Assembly: GCF_000271665.2 (NCBI RefSeq)
Contig: NZ_CP010978.1
Coordinates: 4,447,001 to 4,511,000, forward strand
DNA length: 64,000 bases
Direction: 5' to 3'
Source of the DNA: Pelosinus fermentans JBW45
Lineage (GTDB): Bacteria; Bacillota; Negativicutes; DSM-13327
Every line of letters starts with the position of its first letter. Position 1 is the first letter of the stretch. Positions 25,066 through 33,388 of this stretch are shown here, piece after piece. The translations under genes were made by a program, and so were the position numbers. The notes under the pieces are model-generated. The model saw only the letters and a list, made by a program, of their open reading frames with translations. It did no database searches and was not told the DNA's origin.

Positions 25066-25175
25066 GCAATTTCTTTCAACAATTCCCTTATTAGCAGATA
25101 CTACCTCCATCCCCTTGTCCTTTTCTCTAATTCTATACCTTTTATTTTTCCACGATCTATTCCTACAAAAAAACA

Positions 25176-27046
25176 AAGGGGCTGTCGCGCTAAGACAACC
25201 CTAAAAAACAAAAGACGGCAACCAGCAGTAGCTGGAAGCCGTCTTTTGTTGTAAAATCAAGTTTGTGAAATCTAAGAAATTACAACTAGATTATACAGTA
25301 GACTCAAATGTATATCAACTAGTAATACCGATGGACATTGGCGAAATGATTCCGGCAGATGATTCGGTGCGGTTGCTCAACGCGGTGCTAGAAAGGATGA
25401 ATTACAGCAAATTGTACGCTGCGTACTCCCGAATGGGGAGAATCGAGATGTCACCGAAATGTCTGTTCAAGATACTTGTATATGGATACATGAACGGCAT
25501 CTATTCGAGCCGCAAGCTCGAGCAGGCATGCCGGCGGGACGTCAACTTCATGTATCTGCTAGGCCGGAGAAAAGCACCAGATCACGCGACGATCGCACGG
25601 TTTCGCAGCGAACGGCTGGCAGAGGTCGTGGACGATCTGTTTGCCCAGCTTGTGCAACTGTTGACCGATGCGGGAGAACTGTCGCTGTCAAGCGTTTTCA
25701 TAGACGGAACCAAATTGGAGGCCAATGCGAACCGATACAGCTTTGTCTGGAAGAAATCGACGCAAAAAAATGAAGAGAAGATGCAGAAGAAGATGAAAGA
25801 AGAGTTGCCGGCGCTAGCAGCGGAGTTTGGGATTCGCTTTTATGTCGGCCAGGTGATAAAGCCCAAAGACCTAAAAAAGCTGCGCAAACGGCTAAAAGCA
25901 CTGCAAGCTGAACGCCGTATTGTTTTTGTTCACGGCAAAGGACAGCGTAAGACTTCGCTGCAGCGGGCGCTTCAAACGGTAGACCAATACCTTGCTCGGC
26001 AGAAAAAGTATAATGACTATAATCATAGCTTTGGAGAACGCAACAGCTTTTCCAAGACGGACAGAGACGCCACCTTCATGCGGATGAAAGAAGATCATAT
26101 GAAAAATGGTCAGCTTAAACCGGGCTACAACGCGATACTGGCGGTGGACGCGGAATATATAGTATCCACAATGATCGGTCAGGACCGAAGCGACAGCCAA
26201 ATGTTGATCCCGATGTTGGAGACGCTCAAGGGACTGGGGTATACAAAACCCGTAGCGGATGCGGGCTTTGAGAGTGAGGAAAATTACACATGGTGCGAGC
26301 AAAACAACCAAATCGCATTTATAAAGCCCGCGAATTATGAGAAGGCCAAGACGAAGAAATATAGGGCAGACATCGGCAAGCGAGAGAACATGCACTACAA
26401 TGCAAAGACCGATAGCTACCTATGTCACATGGGGCGCCCGATCCAGGCAGCTTATGAAAAAAAGACCCGATCTAAGGCCGGATATCCCATCGTGACAACC
26501 GTATACACCTGTCCAGATTGTGCCGGCTGTCCGCATAAGGCCCAATGCATCAAGGGAGCGAGCAAGACTCCCCTCGAAGAACGAAGCAAGAACCTGTATG
26601 TATCCAAAACCTTTTTGCGTCAACGTGAAGAAATGCAGGCACGTATCAAGGGTGAGGAGGGTGTTATGCTTCGGATGAACCGCTCCATTCAGGTGGAGGG
26701 AGCTTTCGGGGTGCTCAAACAGGACATGGGATTTCGGCGATTTCTGATGAGGGGCCGCGTAAAGGTGCAAACCGAGTTTCTATTACTATGCATGGGGTAT
26801 AACGTAAACAAGCTCCATAACAAAATCCAAAGCGACCGGTGTGGGACCTACTTGCATATTCCAAAAGCATCCTGACCAATTCATATCGAGTTTTTCTTAG
26901 GGGAAGAGGCTTCCTCTATTTTGTTGTGTCCATAAACTGGCTCTTGTCTCCTTTTTTTCATTCTTCCTACTGTTTTTCCTTCCTTTTTGCTCAAAAAAGG
27001 CGTGTCGCATTGCGTTTTTTCAAAAAACGTTTTGCGACACGCCCTT
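25176..27046 (+). mobile_element. IS1182-family insertion sequence
   Basis: Left end AAGGGGCTGTCGCGCTAAG and right end (inverted) AAGGGCGTGTCGCAAAACG are imperfect terminal repeats around one transposase gene. Internal hairpins lie next to both ends (AAAAGACGGC...GCCGTCTTTT at 25212; GCGTGTCGCA...TGCGACACGC at the right). Target duplications could not be recognised, and the boundaries are accurate to a few bases only. The GC content is higher than that of the neighbours. Confidence 0.8.
25265..26875 (+). CDS. IS1182-family transposase
   Basis: 536-residue DDE transposase starting at GTG. Recognisable parts: the N-terminal domain (MSPKCLFKILVYGYMNGIYS), ending in DHATIARFRSER; the first Asp in FIDGTKLEANANRY; the second in VADAGFESEENY; a Cys cluster CPDCAGCPHKAQC; and the Glu in NRSIQVEGAFGVLKQDMGF. 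The gene is intact, so the element may still be active. It lies downstream of the MFS gene and upstream of the repeat-flanked tctC fragment. Confidence 0.93.
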   Translation: MKSKKLQLDYTVDSNVYQLVIPMDIGEMIPADDSVRLLNAVLERMNYSKLYAAYSRMGRIEMSPKCLFKILVYGYMNGIYSSRKLEQACRRDVNFMYLLGRRKAPDHATIARFRSERLAEVVDDLFAQLVQLLTDAGELSLSSVFIDGTKLEANANRYSFVWKKSTQKNEEKMQKKMKEELPALAAEFGIRFYVGQVIKPKDLKKLRKRLKALQAERRIVFVHGKGQRKTSLQRALQTVDQYLARQKKYNDYNHSFGERNSFSKTDRDATFMRMKEDHMKNGQLKPGYNAILAVDAEYIVSTMIGQDRSDSQMLIPMLETLKGLGYTKPVADAGFESEENYTWCEQNNQIAFIKPANYEKAKTKKYRADIGKRENMHYNAKTDSYLCHMGRPIQAAYEKKTRSKAGYPIVTTVYTCPDCAGCPHKAQCIKGASKTPLEERSKNLYVSKTFLRQREEMQARIKGEEGVMLRMNRSIQVEGAFGVLKQDMGFRRFLMRGRVKVQTEFLLLCMGYNVNKLHNKIQSDRCGTYLHIPKAS

Positions 27047-27154
27047 CAATTATCTCTTTACTTGAAAATTATGTTTTTATCAATAGGATGTATCCTACAA
27101 TACCCATAACCTAATTCCTCAATTGACCGATTATCCTTGATAAGGGAAAAACAC

Positions 27155-27264
27155 AGAAAAACACAGGGACAGGGACTATGTTTCATGATTGAAAACAACA
27201 TCCCTGTCCCTGTATTTCTGTTGAGTTTTGATGGGTGAAAATCAAATTGTAAATGCTGGTAAAT
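27155..27264. repeat. ACAGGGACAGGGA repeat unit, copy 1 (110 bp)
   Basis: Inverted arms AACACAGGGACAGGGA/TCCCTGTCCCTGTATT around ATTGAAAACAAC, followed by TTGAGTTTTGATGGGTG and AATTGTAAATGCTGGTA. The 3' flank is also shared with copy 28857-28976, so the mobile unit is about 110 bp. Confidence 0.8.
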
Positions 27265-27271
27265 AAAAATA

Positions 27272-27490
27272 ACCGCCTCGCTCGAAAGCAAGACGGTACC
27301 TTTTTCTAAGTTATTTTTTTTGCTCCTTAATTCGCTCTAAAATACCAGTTTCTCGTACTATTTTAGATAATGTTTGGTTATCGTACAGCCATTTTGCTTG
27401 GGATTCTTCGGGATTCAAATATTCAAATTGCAGTCCATTATTCTCTACATTTTTTTGGAATTCCGGCTCAGCAATGATAGCTTTTATCTT
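27272..27490 (-). pseudogene. Duplicated 3' fragment of tctC
   Basis: 219 bp nearly identical to 29682-29897, the last 59 codons and part of the terminator of the intact tctC gene. It encodes the C-terminal tail ending ILERIKEQKK. It is bounded on the left by a 110-bp repeat (ends 27264) and on the right by a GGGGACGGGG repeat (starts 27491), with no other DNA in between. An open frame into the right-hand repeat is not a real gene. Confidence 0.85.
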
Positions 27491-27556
27491 ACAAGGGGAC
27501 GGGGTTATCGACAGCCTCTCAATAATTCCAATGTCGATAACCCCGTCCCCTTGACA
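27491..27556. repeat. GGGGACGGGG-type inverted repeat, copy 2
   Basis: CAAGGGGACGGGGTTATCGACA...TGTCGATAACCCCGTCCCCTTG shown here only by its ends (CAAGGGGACGGGG and CCCCGTCCCCTTGACA). Same unit as 23128. Confidence 0.8.
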
Positions 27557-27580
27557 TCTCACTGTTGTCGATCACTCCAT

Positions 27581-27639
27581 AGAAAAAAACAGGGACAGGG
27601 ACTATGTTTCATGATTGAAAACAACATCCCTGTCCCTAG
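27581..27639. repeat. ACAGGGACAGGGA repeat, copy 2 (core)
   Basis: AACAGGGACAGGGACTATG...ACATCCCTGTCCCT core without the long 3' flank, followed by degenerate GCGACAG...CTGTCGCA repeats up to 27680. Confidence 0.75.
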
Positions 27640-27751
27640 AATAATGCGACAGAAACCAACCGTCCCCTGTCGCATTATTTTCTTCTGGTAGAAAGTTGCA
27701 AAAAAGGAACGTCCCCTCTGTCATTATTTCTTTACTTTCAACACCAATTTA

Positions 27752-28594
27752 CTACTCTTGATCTTTTTTGCCCATTAAACGTCCTTGCATTTTTATGAGT
27801 CTCTCAAGAACACCTTCTTCATCAATGGCCATGTCGTACATTTGGTGAGTAAGCTGGAACCCTTGATCACTGACCAGGGCTTTTTTCCAAGGACGGGATA
27901 TAATTGAATGTGAAAGATGTCTCGCTGAACGAGGTGCCTGCATTATCATCTCCGCAAGTTCCCATGCGCGAGGAAGAAGCTTTTCGCGGGGCAGCACTTC
28001 ACTAACTATGCCTAGGTCCAATGCTGTTTGACCATTGATATTCTTGCCAGTGTATGCGTAGTATGCTGCTTTCTTAAAACCTATCATGTTCTGCAGCGTA
28101 AGCAACATTCCATCACCAGGAGGTGTGCCTCCCAGAAAATGCGGATCAAAAAAATCTGCGTCTTCTGTACAAATCGTAATATCGCAGAGAGTTGCGATTT
28201 CACAGTGCGTTCCCGGGCCATTTATCGCCCCGATTGTGGGGATGTCAATGCAGAATATCATATTTTCAAGCAGTCTCATCGATTCATGATACTGTTCGAG
28301 TTTCTTTTGCTTAGGCCAATCCATAAATTTTGTTTTCCAGACATCGGGGTTTCCTACTACCCATTTATCCCCTGTTCCAGAAATAATCATTACCTCGTTT
28401 TCATGGTCGCGGCCAATATCTGACCATGCATGAGCCCATGCAGTATGGGCTTCCCAAGAATGTTGATACGGCCCTCCGTCGGTGTGCAATCGCACCTCGA
28501 TTATTCCGTCACGACGGCTCATTAATAAAAAGTCTTTGTACTTCTCCGAGTACTCTTCGAATTTTGTTGGTCCAATCATACAGCTCTCTGACAT
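27752..28594 (-). CDS. Crotonase-superfamily hydrolase resembling 6-oxocamphor hydrolase
   Basis: 280 residues. Overall it follows 6-oxocamphor hydrolase (a retro-Claisen C-C hydrolase of cyclic beta-diketones) rather than ordinary enoyl-CoA hydratases: FEEYSEKY at the N-terminus, INGPGTHCEI in the oxyanion region, and DPHFLGGTPPGDG, which keeps the His and Asp used by that enzyme (GPHF...PGDG). The usual enoyl-CoA hydratase catalytic Glu pair is not evident. It is followed downstream by repeats, and upstream by a truncated gene, so its operon is broken. The physiological substrate in an anaerobe is unknown; a ring-cleavage step is an inference. Confidence 0.78.
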   Translation of the reverse strand: MSESCMIGPTKFEEYSEKYKDFLLMSRRDGIIEVRLHTDGGPYQHSWEAHTAWAHAWSDIGRDHENEVMIISGTGDKWVVGNPDVWKTKFMDWPKQKKLEQYHESMRLLENMIFCIDIPTIGAINGPGTHCEIATLCDITICTEDADFFDPHFLGGTPPGDGMLLTLQNMIGFKKAAYYAYTGKNINGQTALDLGIVSEVLPREKLLPRAWELAEMIMQAPRSARHLSHSIISRPWKKALVSDQGFQLTHQMYDMAIDEEGVLERLIKMQGRLMGKKDQE

Positions 28595-28625
28595 TTCAAT
28601 TCCTCCTTGTTTTGTTTAAAATTTA

Positions 28626-28857
28626 TCAATTATTTTCAAGCCAATCTCTGGCGAAAGCAGCTCGTCTTGTTCTTTCCATGTTCTGCAATTCGGTAGGCAT
28701 CTTAATATTTGCATACTTTTGTATCATTTTCTTAGTATCTTCATCTGTTATGCTTTTTACTTCCTTAATTTCAATACAATTATCATCAGCTTGTTCATTC
28801 ATATATTTTTTAAAACCGGCAATAGATTTTTCGCGTTCTTCAGCAAAAATATCTAAG
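28626..28857 (-). pseudogene. C-terminal fragment of an unidentified protein
   Basis: About 76 codons are plausible protein (LDIFAEEREKSIAGFKKYM, later KYANIKMPTELQNMERTR, ending DWLENN). Upstream the frame passes straight into a 110-bp repeat, so the N-terminal part is gone. The fragment is helical and acidic. It ends 32 bp before the crotonase start on the same strand and was presumably its operon partner. I do not recognise the family. Confidence 0.65.
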
Positions 28858-28976
28858 AAGAAAACACAGGGACAGGGACTATATTTCATGATTGAAAACA
28901 ACATCCCTGTCCCTGTGTTTCTCCCTGTGTTTCTGTTGAGTTTTGATGGGTGTAAATCAAATTGTAAATGCTGGTA
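28857..28976. repeat. ACAGGGACAGGGA repeat unit, copy 3 (120 bp)
   Basis: Full unit with an extra CTCCCTGTGTTT duplication in the right arm and the same 3' flank as copy 1. It cuts off the gene fragment at 28626. Confidence 0.8.
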
Positions 28977-28979
28977 AGT

Positions 28980-29673
28980 CAAGACCGCCCGCTTAGCGGG
29001 CGGCTTGTTCCACCCCTATAAGGGGATATGACTAGCCGGTATCTTAAGATACACGACGGTTTCGCCAGTTGCAAAAGCTGTTACTCGTCACCCTTAAAAG
29101 GGTCCTTATACTCTTTTATACTAATTTGATCCGCTATCATATCTTCTTGAATCTGATTTTTGATATATTCTTGTATCACTTTTTTATTGCGTCCCACCGT
29201 ATCTACATAATATCCTCTACACCAAAAATGGCGATTGCCAAATTTATATTTTAAATTACTATGTCTCTCAAATAGCATTAGGCTACTCTTTCCTTTTAAA
29301 AATCCTATAAAACTTGATACACTTATCTTTGGCGGTATCGATAATAACATATGTATATGATCGATACACGCATTTGCTTCTATTATTTCTACTCCTTTCC
29401 ATTTACATAGTTCTCTTAAGATCTTTCCTATTTCTACTTTCAAATTTCCGTAAATTTCTCGTCTTCTATACTTTGGAGAAAATACTACATGATATTTACA
29501 ATTCCATTTTGTATGTGCTAAGCTATTATTGTCCATTGGACACGACCTCCCTTGGCTTTTTAGATTGGCTGACGAAACCACATCTATATTAGCACAATTA
29601 GGAGGTCTTTTTTTCACGTCTCACCGCTAAAGCTCTTCCCCTCTCACCAGCATAGCTGGTGGTTCTTTACAAT
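28980..29673 (-). mobile_element. IS200-type element (IS200/IS605 family, tnpA only)
   Basis: Single-gene element with a subterminal hairpin near each end: ACCAGCATAGCTGGT at 29647-29661 (left end in gene orientation) and CCGCCCGCTTAGCGGGCGG near 28986. No tnpB. Ends are approximate because these elements make no terminal inverted repeat or target duplication. It lies between a 110-bp repeat and the terminator of tctC. Confidence 0.75.
29081..29536 (-). CDS. tnpA: IS200-type TnpA transposase
   Basis: 151-residue HUH Y1 transposase that moves single-stranded DNA. The start MDNNSLAHTKWNCKYH has GGGAGG 9 bases upstream; the frame runs 27 codons further without support. The HUH motif is in ACIDHIHMLLSIPP and the catalytic tyrosine in IQEYIKNQ. 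It appears intact. TnpA relatives (RAYTs) are known to mobilise REP-like hairpins, so it is of interest near so many repeats, though this one looks like a standard IS200 enzyme. Confidence 0.92.
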   Translation of the reverse strand: MDNNSLAHTKWNCKYHVVFSPKYRRREIYGNLKVEIGKILRELCKWKGVEIIEANACIDHIHMLLSIPPKISVSSFIGFLKGKSSLMLFERHSNLKYKFGNRHFWCRGYYVDTVGRNKKVIQEYIKNQIQEDMIADQISIKEYKDPFKGDE

Positions 29674-29715
29674 AAAAAGGTACCGCCTCGCTCGAAAGCA
29701 AGACGGTACCTTTTT
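29674..29715 (-). terminator. tctC terminator
   Basis: Stem AAAAAGGTACCG/CGGTACCTTTTT with loop CTCGCTCGAAAGCAAGA. The duplicated tctC fragment at 27272 carries only the right arm and loop of this hairpin. Confidence 0.8.
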
Positions 29716-29720
29716 CTAAG

Positions 29721-30740
29721 TTATTTTTTTTGCTCCTTTATTCGCTCTAAAATACCAGTTTCTCGTACTGTTTTAGATAACGTTTGGTTATCGTACAGCC
29801 ATTTTGTTTGGGATTCTTCGGGATTCAAATATTCAAATTGCAGTCCATTATTCTCTACATTTTTTTGGAATTCCGGCTCAGCAATGATAGCTTTTAAACC
29901 ATTAGCTAGCTTATCTTTTACCTCAAGAGGCATTTCCTTAGGAGCTGCCACGCCTATCCAATAACTAAATACAATATCTTTCCCTAGCTCTTTAAATGTT
30001 GGCACATTCGCAAAAACAGGATCAGCTAACCGCTGTTCTCCAGTCACTGCCAACGCTCTTAGCGTGCCATTTTTCAGATGCTCTCTGACTATTGCCGTAC
30101 TCGTAAAAATAGCCTGAACATGCCCCCCCAGTAAAGATCTCAACGATTCTGATCCGCCTTGAAAAGGAACAGGCTGAAGAGTAATGCCAGTCGATTGTGC
30201 GAACATTTCGCTAAGCAAATGCGGCAACGAACCTACACCACTGTTACCAAATTTAAATTGGCCTGGATGCTGGCGAGCATCCTTTACTAAATCGTCAACA
30301 TTTTGCCAAGGCTGATTAGCTTGAACTACCATTATAAATGGTGACGACGAAACTTGTGCAAGCGGCTCTAATGCGGTGGGATAATTGTATTTAGTCAGGC
30401 TGTACATTGGATGTAATATGATTTCAACGCCGGTAATACCAATGGTATAGCCATCCGGTGTAGTCCCAGCCAGTTCATTCCAGGCTAAGGTTCCTGCTCC
30501 TCCAGGCTTGTTAACAACAATCAGTGGTTGGCCCAAATGCTGGATGGCTGTCTTTTCTAGTGCCCGAGCTATCAGATCCAGAGAACCCCCAGCGCTAAAA
30601 GGTACGATTATGGTAATGGGTTTCTCCGGATATTTGTTAGTTGTCGTTACCGCTTTAGGCTCCATAACGGTACAACCTCCTATTATTATTGAGATAAGTA
30701 ACAAACATACTACCACTAAAATAAATGCTTTTTTCTGCAA
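29721..30740 (-). CDS. TctC/Bug-family substrate-binding lipoprotein
   Basis: Periplasmic receptor of the tripartite tricarboxylate transporter type. Start: TTG at 30740 (GGAGG 9 bases upstream) gives a clean lipoprotein signal ending IIIGGC; an ATG at 30767 overlaps the ribosome site. Family blocks are KPITIIVPFSAGGSLD, NKPGGAGTLAWNEL and GVGSLPHLLSEMF. About 339 residues. No tctA or tctB follows, so this is an orphan receptor that could serve another transporter or sense a carboxylate. Its 3' end has been copied to 27272. Confidence 0.9.
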   Translation of the reverse strand: MQKKAFILVVVCLLLISIIIGGCTVMEPKAVTTTNKYPEKPITIIVPFSAGGSLDLIARALEKTAIQHLGQPLIVVNKPGGAGTLAWNELAGTTPDGYTIGITGVEIILHPMYSLTKYNYPTALEPLAQVSSSPFIMVVQANQPWQNVDDLVKDARQHPGQFKFGNSGVGSLPHLLSEMFAQSTGITLQPVPFQGGSESLRSLLGGHVQAIFTSTAIVREHLKNGTLRALAVTGEQRLADPVFANVPTFKELGKDIVFSYWIGVAAPKEMPLEVKDKLANGLKAIIAEPEFQKNVENNGLQFEYLNPEESQTKWLYDNQTLSKTVRETGILERIKEQKK

Positions 30741-30897
30741 TATCGTTTTCCTCCTTTTATCATTCATCTGTTATAATCTTACTTTAAATACAATATACTC
30801 CATTTAATTCATTGTTTCTCCAATAAATGGAATAACCCTTTTTATTTAGTCAAAATAAATCTAAATATAGCTGATATTATATACTAAAATGTTTACG

Positions 30898-30926
30898 AAA
30901 AAACACAGAGACAGGGACTATGTTTT
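30898..30926. repeat. Left half of the ACAGGGACAGGGA repeat
   Basis: AAAACACAGAGACAGGGACT followed by ATGTTT, without the right arm. The rest of 30768-31000 shows no gene. Confidence 0.6.
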
Positions 30927-31072
30927 ATTTAAACTATTTAGTATTCAGTTGGTAATAACATCATACGATACTCCTCACTATCAATATCCATTTCTAATAA
31001 GAACTATTGACATTAACGTACTATACTTATATTAAGCTAGCTAGTAATACTAAAATAATTGGAGGGTGCAAA

Positions 31073-31315
31073 GTGCTTTCTATAGGAGAATTCTCTAAGA
31101 TATGCAGTGTTACAACAAGAACATTGCTACATTATGACGACATTGACTTGATAAACCCAAGCCACATAAACCAAGATACTGGTTATAGATTTTATGACGT
31201 GTCACAGGTTCGTCAAATGCTGCTAATTAATCGCTTAAAGAGCTATCATTTTTCTCTTGAAGAAATAGCTGAAATTATTTCAATTCATGATAAAAACTAT
31301 ATCTTTTCGATATGA
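31073..31315 (+). pseudogene. Truncated MerR-family regulator (80 aa)
   Basis: Starts at GTG with GGAGGG 7 bases upstream. Residues 1-70 form an intact MerR winged helix (SIGEFSKICSVTTRTLLHYD; later GYRFYDVSQVRQML and SLEEIAEIISIHDK). The dimerisation helix and effector domain are missing: the frame ends NYIFSI at a junction with a second broken gene on the opposite strand. A TTGACA-N17-TATTAA promoter lies at 31012-31040. It may still make a small DNA-binding peptide, but it is most simply a deletion relic. Confidence 0.7.
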
Positions 31316-31392
31316 CCGCGCCAAGCCGCAGTATCATGCCTCTCAATGGGATTTGCTAGATTTTTTTCTTTTGAATGATTTTCAGCCATCAT
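31297..31392 (-). pseudogene. N-terminal remnant of a small spore-surface-like protein (DUF3787 type)
   Basis: Starts MMAENHSKEKNLANPIERHD, then TAAWRGHIEKI and stop. AAAAGGAGG precedes the ATG. The block PIERHDTAAW is the start of the small DUF3787-type family (a spore surface protein in Clostridioides, as I recall), in which about 25 further residues normally follow. The reading is cut where the convergent merR gene is cut, so both lost their 3' ends in one event. Confidence 0.55.
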
Positions 31393-31537
31393 AAAGACCT
31401 CCTTTTACTTCTTCTTAGTATTTCTAAGTTTTAAATTTTATTATCTATATTCCTTAGATTAGCTATTAGAACAAAGAGAATACATAATTCATATACTATA
31501 AGTAAAATAACGCTATGGAAAAGAAGGAGACAGCCAA

Positions 31538-32350
31538 ATGATGAATAACCCGAGCAGTCAAGCAATTTTGTTTGAGCATCTATTTTGGCTTCAAACTTTA
31601 GGAGATCACGGAAGATTTATTTTCAGCAACTTGTCCCCCAAGGAAAAAGACGAAATCAATAGAGCTTATAGTTTTATTACTATCTTTGATCAACTTCTGG
31701 ATCAATCACGAAAAATTAAAGAGCCACATCAAATCGTGGAAATAACAAGTACCGCATTTCAGTGTGCCAAAGAACTAAGAGAATTTAAACTACACTTACT
31801 TTCAAGGCATCTAATAGACAAAAACGATTTTCACTTCCCCCCCACTTTCCTTAACCACATGGTGAATGAATTGGAAGAATATTTAAGAATTCTAGAATTT
31901 TTTCATTGTGAAAATTCGCTACCTTTCATGCATCCCCTACACCATGAACTCTTATGGGTAAAAGATGCACAAGGACATGCAAACGCTCTCCTATCTGGAT
32001 TTGATGATACTGAAACGGAATTAAAGAAAAAAAGTAATGAATTTTTAAAACAATTTAGAGATTTGTATGATAAAGCCGTGGAACTTAATGGATATTTACG
32101 CACGGGACTAAAAGAATTCCCAGCTCTATGCCGATACAATTCTGAAGTAGAAATTAAGATTAATATGTTCCGAGAATTTTTATGTAAGTTACGACAATTA
32201 TATACGACAAAGGAAGGACTTGGTACCATAGTGCCTCTAATACCAGATCACATGTTACGAGAAGAGTGTTATTTTCTAATTAAACTCTCGGAAGTATCCA
32301 ATGTAAAAATGCCTGACTGTGATCCAACAAGACCAAGATTTGAAGGATAA
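31538..32350 (+). CDS. DUF2935 domain protein
   Basis: 270 residues, all helical, with two similar halves: EHLFWLQTLGDHGRFI near the N-terminus and HHELLWVKDAQGHANALL in the middle. Each half carries the Glu/His pattern of a four-helix metal-binding bundle, as in other DUF2935 proteins of spore formers. AAGGAG precedes the ATG. Function is unknown; a spore or stress role is guessed from its phylogenetic spread. A terminator follows. Confidence 0.85.
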   Translation: MMNNPSSQAILFEHLFWLQTLGDHGRFIFSNLSPKEKDEINRAYSFITIFDQLLDQSRKIKEPHQIVEITSTAFQCAKELREFKLHLLSRHLIDKNDFHFPPTFLNHMVNELEEYLRILEFFHCENSLPFMHPLHHELLWVKDAQGHANALLSGFDDTETELKKKSNEFLKQFRDLYDKAVELNGYLRTGLKEFPALCRYNSEVEIKINMFREFLCKLRQLYTTKEGLGTIVPLIPDHMLREECYFLIKLSEVSNVKMPDCDPTRPRFEG

Positions 32351-32353
32351 CTT

Positions 32354-32398
32354 AAAAATCTACTAGAGGGTTAAATACTTTCCTTTAGTAGATTTTTT
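32354..32398 (+). terminator. Terminator after DUF2935 gene
   Basis: AAAAATCTACTA ... TAGTAGATTTTTTT stem with T-run. Confidence 0.8.
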
Positions 32399-32584
32399 TA
32401 TTTCAGTATCTTTGCTTCCTAAGTATCCTGACAATATACCAATTTAATCATAAGCTTATACATAAAAAACTCTCTGTCTAGTAAGTTAGAAAAAAATCGT
32501 TTATTAATTAAGTGGAGTATATTAATACCATTAATACTGATACTAACATTGATAGATTATTGTAAATGACAGGAGATGGTATTA

Positions 32585-33295
32585 ATGTTTAAACATGACA
32601 AACAGCTTCTAAAAGATGTTCGAGTAGAAAAAGCAAATCCTACTTATGCAGCCATGCTAACTGAGCAATTGGGTGGACCTCAAGGAGAAATGAAAGCTGC
32701 CATGCAGTATATGGCACAAAGTTTCCGCATTAAAGACGTAGCAATAAAAGATTTATTCATGGATATCGCTTCTGAGGAACTAAGTCATATGGAAATGGTA
32801 GCAACAACTATAAATTTATTGAACGGTCATGATTTAGATGCAGAAGGCACACAAGCAGGTCACATTCAAAGTCATGTTCTAACTGGACTAAATCCGCTGA
32901 TGGCAAATGCCTCAGGCTACCTTTGGACGGCTGCCTATGTAAATGTCACAGGAGATTTGGCAGCAGATCTATTATCAAATATTGCAGCAGAGCAACGAGC
33001 CAAAGTTGTTTACGAATATCTTTATCGCCAAATTGAAGATCAACATGTCAGAAATACGATCGACTTTCTACTTAATCGTGAAGAAGCTCATAACACCTTA
33101 TTCCGACAAGCATTCAATCAAATACAGGGAACAGGTTCCACTAAAGATTGGGGTGTGGATGAAAATGCACGTCTCTATTTTGATCTGTCTACCCCTGGAA
33201 AATATTTTGATATTAAGAATCCTCAGCCACCAGCTTTTCAGAATCCAGATCCTAATGCCAATCCTCCCAAACCTCCTAATCCTCTTATTCAATAA
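32585..33295 (+). CDS. Manganese catalase (CotJC-like)
   Basis: 236-residue ferritin-like di-manganese catalase. Metal ligands sit in GPQGEMKAAMQYM, SEELSHMEM, AAEQRAKVVYEYL and NREEAHNTLF (Glu/His pattern). A proline-rich tail (NPQPPAFQNPDPNANPPKPP) is typical of the spore-coat CotJC and related Mn catalases. The start at 32585 has GGAG 9 bases upstream; an ATG three codons earlier overlaps that site. With katA it gives a second, heme-free defence against peroxide. Confidence 0.92.
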   Translation: MFKHDKQLLKDVRVEKANPTYAAMLTEQLGGPQGEMKAAMQYMAQSFRIKDVAIKDLFMDIASEELSHMEMVATTINLLNGHDLDAEGTQAGHIQSHVLTGLNPLMANASGYLWTAAYVNVTGDLAADLLSNIAAEQRAKVVYEYLYRQIEDQHVRNTIDFLLNREEAHNTLFRQAFNQIQGTGSTKDWGVDENARLYFDLSTPGKYFDIKNPQPPAFQNPDPNANPPKPPNPLIQ

Positions 33296-33298
33296 TAA

Positions 33299-33344
33299 TT
33301 TAAAAGTAACCAAGATGGCACTTGCCATCTTGGTTACTTTTAAA
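33299..33344. terminator. Terminator after Mn catalase
   Basis: Perfect 21-bp stem (TTTAAAAGTAACCAAGATGG plus C, and complement) with loop ACTT, between convergent genes. Confidence 0.9.
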
Positions 33345-33388
33345 TTATTTTCTTAATAAACTAACTTCAAACACTACCTGCCGTCCCC

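Noticed and set aside
25459-25773. Second frame inside the IS1182 transposase as a separate gene
   Set aside because: A shadow of the transposase; the main frame is intact with all catalytic motifs.
27491-27562. Continuous frame linking the tctC fragment to repeat DNA
   Set aside because: The N-terminal codons are the GGGGACGGGG repeat; there is no start signal, so it is not a gene.
22570-28976. CRISPR array
   Set aside because: Repeats are palindromic, of several families and irregularly spaced; there are no uniform spacers and no cas genes.
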